From assembly GCA_002049455.2 (NCBI GenBank), contig KV919241.1:1-42025 (forward strand): a stretch of 42,025 nucleotides of DNA, read 5' to 3'. Of the stretch, positions 31,201-39,509 are shown piece after piece. Below the pieces are notes generated by a model, which worked only from the letters and a program-made list of their open reading frames with translations, did no database searches and was not told the origin of the DNA. The position numbers and the translations under genes were made by a program. The number at the start of each line of letters is the position of its first letter. Positions within the stretch are counted from its first letter, which is position 1. The DNA comes from Porphyra umbilicalis. Taxonomy: Eukaryota > Rhodophyta > Bangiophyceae > Bangiales > Bangiaceae.

Positions 31201-31629
31201 CGGGCGTTTGCGGGGGCCGCGTTGCCGGCCCCACCGCCGGAGTCTCGCCGGCCTTCGGCGGCGGCGCGTGCCGCGGCGGTGGCCGCATCCGCGGTGCCCC
31301 TGCCGGACCGGCCACCGCTGGCGCTCGCCGTGCAGCGCCTCGGCGCGCCGGCGGTATCGCCGAGCCGGCCGGCGGGTCAGCGCACGCGCGCGGCCCGCGC
31401 CGCGGCGCGGCCGCGGCCGGCGTCGCCTGCGCCGTCCCTGCCGGCCGCCAAGCGTCGCCGCCTGCTTGGGGCGCCAGCGGGGTCGGCGACGGCGACGGCG
31501 GCGGACACCGGCCACCCCCCCGCGACGACGGCGCGCACTCGCGCGCGCTCGTCGGCCCTCTCCGCGTCGCCCGGGCCACATAGGCCGGGCGGCGCGGCCC
31601 GCGTTAGCGACGGGGGTCGCCATGAGTGA
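28272..31629 (+). CDS. Retrotransposon ORF1 protein, copy 1 (frame disturbed in 5' half)
   Basis: Probable start ATG 28272 (MDADRAAEEAVGAAF, then ARLDLFWRVFDAIRANRVP). The frame changes near 28700 and is continuous from at least 28987 to TGA 31627-31629. An RRM-like segment at about 29840-30050 starts LETVYVSGVSRDVRQHHLRA, followed by a helical region to about 30260. RNA-binding domains of this kind are common in ORF1 proteins, which package element RNA. Next comes a Ser/Thr-rich low-complexity tract at about 30720-31000 built on GACGTC/TCG repeats, then a basic Arg/Ala/Pro tail. Copy 2 keeps the first frame through the 28700 region because it has one base fewer there. The true frame between about 28700 and 29750 is therefore uncertain; a very hydrophobic alternative frame exists at 28715-28984. 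The stop overlaps the ORF2 start by 8 nt. Confidence 0.6.
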
Positions 31630-34600
31630 CGACCCCGTGGCTGACGCGGGCGCGGGCGCGGGCCCGGTGCTCGGAACCACCGGTCCCGCACCTGCTGGAG
31701 GGGGGGGGAGCGGCCAGTCGCCCTCGGCGGACGGGGCGCCGGGGGTTGGCGGCGCAGGCGATCCCGCCGCCGCTCCCGGCGCTGCGCCTGCCGGCGTGCC
31801 GGCGGCGCCGGCCGCAGAGGCCGCGCTGTGCCCCGCCACGGGCTGCACCGTCGTGCTGCCCGACGGCGTGCGGTCGCGGCGGGGCTACGCCCACCTGGGC
31901 GGCGCCCACGTGGTGGGTGACCTGCCGCCCGGCGTGGCGGCCGAGTACGGGCTGGCGGGGTGCCGCTGGTGCCAGCGGCCCTTCCGCTCGGCGCGCGGCC
32001 GTGCGACGCGCAGCTCGCTCGCGTCGCACGAGTCGCGGTGCGCGGGGAACCCGCACCGCTTTCTCCCGCGCGCTGCGGCGGCCGCGGCGCCGGCGGCGGC
32101 CCCCCCCCCGGCCGCGGGCGCACCGCCGCCTGTAGCGGGCGGCGTGGACAGCCTTTTTGTTGACGACCACGCCGCCTGGGTGCGCGCGCGCGGAGACCTT
32201 TTCCAGCGCGTCGCGCCGGCGGGGGCGCCGTGGGCGCCGCTCATCGCGTCCGGCGCGCGCACGGTGGCGCACGTGCCGGGCGCTTTGGTCGGCGCCTGGC
32301 GTGTGCTGGCGGCGGACGCCCTGGACTGGGTCCGCCGCCAGCCGGCGCACAGCGGCGCGTGGCTCTGGCTGTTGCTGTTGCCGTCGCTGCTCCTGCACGC
32401 GCCGTGCCGGGCGCCGGCCGACGCGCCCGACAGGCCGCGCCCGCCGCTGCCGCACAAGGCGCGCGCGGCGACGCTGATGCGCGGCGACTTTGTCGCCGCG
32501 CTGGCGGACCGCAACGCGGGCGTGTGGCGGCCGGGGTGGGCGCGCCCTGTGCCGGCGGGCGGCGAGGCGGATCGGCGCGGCGGGGGCCGCGCGGCCGCGC
32601 CCACGCGTGCGGAGCGGCGCGCCCTCAAGCTGGTGCGCGCCGGCCGCCTGAGCGCGGCCGCCCGGGCGCTGGGCAGCGCCACGCCGGCGCCCCGCACGGC
32701 GGCCGTGTGGGACAAGGCGGTGGCGCTGTTCCCCCCCGCCTCGTCCACGTCGGCGACGCCGGCCTCTGTCGCCGCCGACTTTTCGGCGGCGCTGGCCGGC
32801 GCCGCCGACTTTGGCAAGCGGCCGATCGTGCCGCGGGCCGTGCCGCGGGAGGCGGTGGTTGACGCCGTCCGCGGCGCGCCCAAGGGCTCGGCGCCGGGGC
32901 CATCCGGCCTCCGGCCCGAGCACCTTTGGGCGCTGTCGGCGGCGGGGCAGGACGCCCTCCTCGACGTCCTGCTCCTGCTGTGCGGGGACGCGGCTGTGTC
33001 GCGCGTGCCCGCGGCGGCCCGCCACGCCCTGGCCGGCGCCGACCTCCTCCTCCTCACAAAAGCGGGGGGGGTCGGTGCCGACGGCCTGCCACGCCTCCGG
33101 CCCATTGGGATGCCGGACGTGTTGCGCAAGCTGGCCGCCGTCGCGTTGGCGCGCACGGTGCGCGCCGCGGCGGCCGAGTTGCTGGTGCCGGCGCAGCTCG
33201 GGGTGGGGGTGTCGAGCGCGTGCGAGCGCCTCCTCCATGAGGTGGAGGCGCACCTCGCGCTCCACCCCGAGCATGCGGTAGTCCAACTGGACTACCGCAA
33301 CGCCTTTAACCTGGTGTCGCGGGCCGCCGCGAGAGCAATGCTCTCGCGCGCGCTGCCGCTCCTCTCCCCCTACCTTGACTGGGTGTACGGGGGAGGGGAG
33401 GCGCCCACCGTCTACGGTTGGGCGCCTGACGCTGGCGCTGGCGCCGAGGCGCCGCTGTCCGACGTCGACTCTGACGTCGGCGACGGCGCAGAGGCCGCCC
33501 CGCTCCCCCCGCCCCCACCGGCGCGGCTGGCGCTGCGGCCGAGCGGGGTGCCCAACAGGGCGACCCGCTCGGCCCCCTACTGCACGCGGCGGCGCTGCAG
33601 CTGCTGCTGCAGCGCCTCCGCGCCGCCCACCCCGACGTCCTGATTCGTGCATTCCACGATGACGTCGTGGGGGTGGGCGCGCCGGCCGACCTGCACTCTG
33701 TGCTGGCGGCCGCGGCGGCGGGCGGCTCGGCGATCGACGCCGAGCTGGCCCCCGCCAAGTGCGTCGGCTGGTCGCCGTCGGGCGCGGCGGCGCCCGAGGG
33801 GTGGGCGGGCGAGTGGGCCGCCCAGGGGATTACGCTGGTTTCTGTGCCCCTCGGCGGCCCCGCCTTTGTCGACGCCGCCGTCACGCGGGTGGCGGCGGAG
33901 CAGGGCGCCCTCGTGGGGGCCATCGGCGCCCTGCCGGCAGTGCAGCTGCAGTCGCAGCTGCTGCTGCTGCGCCAGTGCGCGGGGCCGCGCGCCAACTACT
34001 GGCTGCGCGCGCTGCCCCTCGCTGCTGGCGCCCGGCTCGCCGGCGCCGTCGACGCCGACGCGCGGGCCGTCTTGGGCCGTCTGCTCTTCGACGCGCGCGA
34101 CAGCGCCGCCACACGCGAGGCGGCGCTGGAGCGCGCGGCGCTGCCGACGGCCATGGGCGGCCTGGGCGTCGGCGGGCGGACGCGGGTCGCCCCCGCCGCC
34201 GCGCTGGCGTCCTGGGTGGACGCCCTGCGGGCGGGGGCGGCCTACTCGCCGGCGCTGCGCGCCGTCGCCGACAGGCTGCGGGCGGTGCCCGTGGCGGCGG
34301 CAGACGGCGCACCGGTGGCGGGCCCTGCGGGGTCTTCGGCGCTCGCCGGCGCGGCCGCAGACGCCGTGGGCGGTGGGGGTGCGGCCGCCGGCGGAGGGGG
34401 GCGTGCCGCAACCGGTGGCGGCGGGGGTGCGGCCGGTGACGGCGGCGGGGGGGCTGGTCCCCCCCTTGCGGCGGGGGCCTTGGTGGCGGACGCGGTGGGC
34501 GGTGGTGCCCCGAGTGCGGCGCCGATTGCGCGGCCGGGGCCCGCGCCCCGCGCCGTCGGCGCGGGGAACGGGGCGGCAGACGCGAGTGCGCCGCCGTCCT

Positions 34601-35935
34601 CTTTGGGGTCACCGGGGCGGGAGGGATCTGCCTCCCCGCCCCCGCCCGGCAGCGGTGTTTGGTTCTGGGGCCCGGGGGGTGTCATCCAGCGCCCCCCGCC
34701 CCCATCGGCGGCGGACCTCGACCCCGCCCCCCCCCCCTGCCCCCGGCCCCGCACCCACAGGCGGCTGTGGCCGAGGCGTCCGCCGCCCTGGCCCTGCGTC
34801 GTGGCCTGCTGGAGCTGCTGGACGCCCAGCAGGCCCACGCAGTGGCCCCGGCGTCGGCTGGCCTGTGGGCTCCGCCGCCACCCGACGCGGCCGCGCCGCC
34901 GCGCGACGCGGACGCGCTCGCGCTTCCCCTCCCCTACCCCCTTCCCCCTACGTGCGACGCCGGTGCGACCACCGCAACGGCTACGGGCCAACACAGCCCG
35001 GCGTCGCACTCGCCCGCCACGTGGCGGGCGCTGTTGGGGGGGAGGCGCGGGCCACGCAGCGCGAGCTGTCCCGCGCTGCGCACGCCGCCGCCCGCGCGCG
35101 CCTCTACCACGAGTTATCTCTGTGGCGGCGCGCGGGGATGGCGGCGTGCCAGGGCGGGGGCGCCGCGCTCTGGCTCTCGGCGCTGCCAACGCCGGGCGTG
35201 GAGGGCACCGCCATCGCGGGGGCGCCCATGCGCGTGGCGGTTCGCCTGTGGCTGGGCGCACCGCCGCGCTCGGTGCCGCCGGGCGGGCGGTGCCGCTGCG
35301 GGAGAGGCGCCGACGCTGAGGGGCGCCACTTCATGTCGGCGTGCCTGGAGTTGGCGCCCCTCCGCGCGCGCCTCCACCACCACGTGGTGCACCTGGCGGT
35401 GGAGGCGCTGCGCGCGGCCCCGTCCTGGAAGGACGTGGTGGCCGAGATCGCGCTGCCCGCGTCGCACGGCGCCCTCCGCCCCGACCTGCGCGCGACGCAC
35501 GCCGCGTCGGGCGTCGTCGTCTGGGCCGACGCGTCCATCACGACGCCGTTCTACGAGCGGGCGATGCCCGACGCGGCGGTCGCGCCGCTGCGGCCGGTGA
35601 CGGCCGCGGCGCGCGAGGCCGCCAAGGTGGCCAAGTACGCCCCCGCCCTTGTCGGGCGGGGTACCACCCACACCTTCACCCCGTTGGTGTGGGAGTCGTA
35701 CGGCCGCATCGGCCCCGCCACACGGCGGTGGCTGCGCGACGCGCTTGGCGGGCCTCTGCGTGCCGACGCGCGCGCGACCCTGCTGCGGCGGGTGTCGGTG
35801 GCGCTGTGGCGGTCCCACTCCCGCGCTGTAGCCATTGGGTACAGCCGGTGTTTGGGAACCGCCGCGGTGGTTGAGGGTGAGGGTGAGTGGGGGCCACTTG
35901 GTCCGAATTCTTTGGGTGCGCATGTTGTTGAGTGA
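31622..35935 (+). CDS. Retrotransposon ORF2: zinc fingers, reverse transcriptase, RLE endonuclease, copy 1 (frameshifted)
   Basis: ATG 31622 (MSDDPVADAGAG). N-terminal zinc fingers: C-x4-C-x15-H-x4-H (CPATGC...HLGGAH, about 31831-31911) and C-x2-C-x18-H-x3-C (CRWC...HESRC, about 31962-32042), probable target-DNA binders. Reverse transcriptase: APGPSGLRPEHLW (about 32893), LRPIGMPDVLRK (about 33097), QLDYRNAF with catalytic Asp at 33290-33292, a QQGDPLGP motif near 33551 and FHDD at 33652-33663 (in place of the usual YADD). C-terminus: CCHC knuckle CRCGRGADAEGRH...C (about 35291-35343), then a PD-(D/E)xK-like endonuclease with RPDL (about 35478), WADASIT (about 35521-35543) and KVAKY (about 35623-35638). 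The stop is TGA 35933-35935. The frame changes near 33540 (one base fewer than copy 2), in the C-run at 34722-34740 and near 34947, so as written it is not continuous. Full length would be about 1,440 residues. Confidence 0.8.
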
Positions 35936-35968
35936 GGGGGGCCACCCCCGAAGGTGTGTTTGAGGGGG

Positions 35969-35995
35969 AGTTTATTCTCGACCGCTGAATAAACT
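35969..35995 (+). repeat. 3'-terminal hairpin of the retrotransposon
   Basis: AGTTTATTC (35969-35977), 9-nt loop, GAATAAACT (35987-35995): a perfect 9-bp stem. Its last pair uses the first base of the adjoining tRNA piece. AATAAA is contained at 35988-35993. It is a plausible recognition structure for the reverse transcriptase or a 3'-end signal. Confidence 0.8.
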
Positions 35996-36054
35996 AGTGG
36001 TAATCATCATCGCTTCCCATGCGATGGACCGGGGTTCGATTCCCCGCCGGCGTA
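35995..36054 (+). pseudogene. 5'-truncated tRNA-Gly(CCC) between the retrotransposon copies
   Basis: 60 nt identical to 28109-28168: part of the D loop, the whole anticodon arm, the T arm and the 3' acceptor strand. The 5' acceptor strand and 5' D stem are missing, so it cannot fold as a tRNA. The B box is intact (36033-36043). With the last bases of copy 1, TAAAC, it forms TAAACTAGTGG, a partial A box at the original spacing. It is best explained as a target-site duplication or as tRNA sequence carried by the element. Confidence 0.85.
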
Positions 36055-36085
36055 GGTACGGTGCGTTAGAGCGTACTGCGCGTGC

Positions 36086-36091
36086 TTTTTT
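36086..36091 (+). terminator. T6 run after the truncated tRNA
   Basis: Identical in position and context to 28200-28205. Confidence 0.4.
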
Positions 36092-36158
36092 CGCGGTAGG
36101 CGGGTGCGGTGGGGGGGGGGGCACCCCCCTGTCGCTTCGGTTTGGCGGGGGGGCCGCT

Positions 36159-39100
36159 ATGGACGCGGATCGGGCCGCGGAGGAGGCTGTGGGGGCGGCG
36201 TTCGCGGCGGCGATCGACGTCGCGATCGCGACGCCGTCGCCGTCGGCGCGATTGGACTTATTTTGGCGCGTATTTGACGCGATTCGGGCCAATCGGGTGC
36301 CGGCGTTTGTGGTGGTCGGCGGCGCGGTCTTGCCGCCGACCACCGCACCGGCTCTGACGGGGGTGAGAGCGGGGGTCGTGCCCCGTCACTCCTCTGGTCG
36401 CCGTGCTGCGGGCTCCCCCCTCGGGGGGATGGGTGGGGGTGTCTTCCCCCCCCCCCCCCGCACATTGGCGGTGTTTTTTCGGCGGGGGACCCCGCCGGTC
36501 GTGCTGATGCGCCGGCCGGCCTGCGTCCCCTCGTCGCCGCGTCCCCTACGGGGGGCGGTCTGGCGGCAGCGCCGTACGTCGGGCCCCCCGAGGGGGGGCG
36601 GTGTTCCGGTCCCGGCCGCCGCGGCGGCCGGCGGTGTCGCGGCTGTTGGTGTTGGTGCCGGCGGTGGGTGTGCTGGTGGTGCGGTCGGGCGTGGCGCTGC
36701 TGTCGCTGGCGGTGCTGGCGGTGCTGCTGCTCGGGCGTTCGGGTCGGTCGGCGGCGGTGTCGGTGCGCGCGGCGGCGGCGCTGGTGCTTCCTTTCGTTCT
36801 CGTTTCGGCGGTGCTCTTCCTGTCGGTGGGCGGTCTGTCGGGGGGGGGGGGTGTTGCGGCGGGGGTGGCTTTGGGGTGCGGCTCTGCCGGGGGGCTCTGG
36901 GTGGAGGGGGGGGTGACCCACCGCTGCGCATGCCAGCGCGCGGGGGTCCCACGCCCCCGGCCCATGCCCCGTCGGCGAGTGGTCGCGCCACAGGCGCCAC
37001 CCTCGCCGCTGACGGGGACACGCGCGCGGCGGGTACTGCGGGGGTGGTCGTGGGGGGTGCTGCCGCTGGTGCGGGCGGGTGCTGGGGGGAAGTGGGGTGC
37101 CACCGGGCGGTGACGAGCCCGGTGCCCCCACCAACCTCGGCCCCGTCCCACCAGCGGGAGGACACCCTCCCGCCACCACCGCCGCGGCAGACCGCGCCGG
37201 CGCGTGGACCCTGGTGCGGCCTCGCCGGCGGCGCGGTGCTCGGCGGGGGGGGGGGCAGTCGCTCGGCAGCCTGGCGCCCCCTCCCCGCTCGTGCAAGGCT
37301 CTGCCGGCCAGGCCGGCCGATCCGCCCGCCGCCCCGATGTGGGCCGCCCTGTCGCCGGCCAATCGGCCGGCGAGCACGGCGCTGACGACGGCGACGACCG
37401 TCCCGACGGCCGCGAGGGCGGAAACTTTTCCGCCCAGCGCGGGTACAAGGACGGCGCCGCGGCGGCTGCTGCAGACAAGGATGGGGGCGACGGCGCTGCG
37501 CGAGGGGGGTGGCTCGGTGCTGTTTTTCGGGGTGGTCGTCGCGGGGGGGGCGGTGCTCGTGCCTCGCCTGCTGCTGCCGGCGGGGTGGCGGGCGGTGTCG
37601 CCTGGGCGTCGCGTGTCGGGCCGTCGGCGTGGGTCGCCAACGGCTCCGTCGACGCCGACATGCGCGCCGCCGCCGCCGCCGCGGAACTTTCTCGGCGGCG
37701 GCCACGGCCGCCCCCGACGCTCACCCTCGAGACAGTGTATGTCTCGGGGGTGTCCCGCGACGTCCGCCAGCACCACCTTCGGGCGATGCTGGCCGACGTC
37801 ACGGGGGTCGGCGTCCACGCATTCGTGGACGCCGACCGCTTCGGCACGACGACCGCTGTCACGCTGGTGGCCGACGCGGCGCCAGCGTTTCGCGTCGCCG
37901 TCGGTCGCGGGCGCGCGGCGACGGTGCTGCGCCTGCTGCCAGTCGCCGACCCGTGGTCGCCGGCGCTGCTGGGCGCGGCACGGCGTCGCGCGCTGGGCGG
38001 CGGCGCGCACGCGGCGGACGTGGCGGCGGCCTACTGCCGCCGGCGCCTAACCGCCAAGCTGGGGCAGCTGTCGTTGCGGGCGGCCATGCCCGCCCACCTG
38101 CGTGCGTCGCTCCATGCTCACATCCGGGGCATGCTTGCGGCGCACGAGGGGGCGCTGCCGCCGCCACCGCGCTCCCCGCCGGCGTCGCCGCGCGCTCCCC
38201 CGGCGCCGGCGCGGACGCGGCGGCCGGGCCGGCGGGTGGTGTAAGCCACCCGCCGGGTTTGGTCGACCACGATGACGACGACCCCGCTGTCCGACCGAAT
38301 GCGGATCGGCCGCCGCCGCCGATTTCGGCTGCGCCGGTTTCGGCGGCCGCGAGCGGGACGGCCGCGACGACGACGGGCGGGATCGTCGCCGCCGCCGCCG
38401 ACGCGACAAATTCGATGTCGCCCGCCTCTGTGGGGGTGCGCGCGGCCGGCACGACCGGCGGTGCCTCGTCGGCCCCGTCGTCGTCGGGGGCGGCCATGTC
38501 GACGTCATCGTCCCGGGCCGCCTCGCCCCGAGCTCGTTCTCGCTCCCCACCGCCTCCGAACGCGGTGGGGGCTGGCGCGGCCCGCACGGTTGGCGCGGCC
38601 TCGTCGGCGCCGTCGACGTCCGGGGCGTCGATGTCGACGTCGACGTCGTCGTCGACGTCGGGCTCGTCGTCATCGTCGTCGCCGACGTCGTCGTCGTCTT
38701 CGACGTCGGGCACTTCGTCGTCGGCGTCGGCGTCGGTGCCCTCGCCGACGTCGTCCACGACGTCGTCGCCCATGTCGACGTCGACGTCGTCGTCGCCCTC
38801 GACGTCGACGTCGCCCTCGACGTCAACGACGGCGTCGTCAGCGACGTCGTCGTCGTCGGCGACGGCGCAGTCGCCGCCGCGCTCGACCTCGCCGCCGACG
38901 GCGGCGGCCGCCACGCCTCTGCCGCCTCCCACCGACGCGGCCGCGGCGCTGCCCCCGTTGGCCGCGTGGACCGCCACGCCGCGCTCGCCCCCGCTTTCCC
39001 GCTCGCCGGCGGCGGCCGGCTCGCGCCGCCGACGACGCCGCGGGTGGCCCGTCCCCACCCCTGCGGCTTCGATGGCGGTGCGGGCGTTTGCGGGGGCCGC

Positions 39101-39509
39101 GTTGCCGGCCCCACCGCCGGAGTCTCGCCGGCCTTCGGCGGCGGCGCGTGCCGCGGCGGTGGCCGCATCCGCGGTGCCCCTGCCGGACCGGCCACCGCTG
39201 GCGCTCGCCGTGCAGCGCCTCGGCGCGCCGGCGGTATCGCCGAGCCGGCCGGCGGGTCAGCGCACGCGCGCGGCCCGCGCCGCGGCGCGGCCGCGGCCGG
39301 CGTCGCCTGCGCCGTCCCTGCCGGCCGCCAAGCGTCGCCGCCTGCTTGGGGCGCCAGCGGGGTCGGCGACGGCGACGGCGGCGGACACCGGCCACCCCCC
39401 CGCGACGACGGCGCGCACTCGCGCGCGCTCGTCGGCCCTCTCCGCGTCGCCCGGGCCACATAGGCCGGGCGGCGCGGCCCGCGTTAGCGACGGGGGTCGC
39501 CATGAGTGA
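36159..39509 (+). CDS. Retrotransposon ORF1 protein, copy 2 (frame disturbed)
   Basis: ATG 36159 opens the same N-terminus as copy 1. The first frame stays open to 37385, including the stretch where copy 1 breaks near 28700. It loses register with copy 1 in the G-run near 37083, where copy 2 has one base fewer. The RRM-like part (VYVSGVSRDV, about 37737) is in another frame, and a further shift occurs near 38150 (ACGAGGGGGCGCTG, one G fewer). The Ser-rich tract and basic tail then run to the stop at 39509, again overlapping ORF2. The copies break at different places, so the ancestor was probably one continuous ORF. Confidence 0.55.

Larger units (their letters stand above)
28169..35994 (+). 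mobile_element. RLE-type non-LTR retrotransposon, copy 1, behind tRNA-Gly
   Basis: A two-ORF element with zinc fingers, reverse transcriptase, CCHC knuckle and restriction-like endonuclease, no LTRs and no poly(A) tail. It begins at or shortly after the 3' end of tRNA-Gly. Its exact 5' end cannot be fixed, because the sequence before and after both copies is the same from the tRNA onward. It ends at 35994 in a hairpin directly joined to a duplicated tRNA piece. The next copy follows head to tail with a 7,886-bp period. The two copies differ mainly by single-base indels in homopolymers plus rare substitutions, so they are young. The domain set places it among the mostly site-specific RLE-encoding clades (R2, NeSL, CRE, R4, Utopia); clade membership needs a tree. 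Confidence 0.85.

Noticed and set aside
30392..31621. Arg-rich frame upstream of and continuous with ORF2
   Set aside because: This is the ORF2 frame read backwards into ORF1 coding sequence. ORF2 is better started at ATG 31622, which overlaps the ORF1 stop in both copies.
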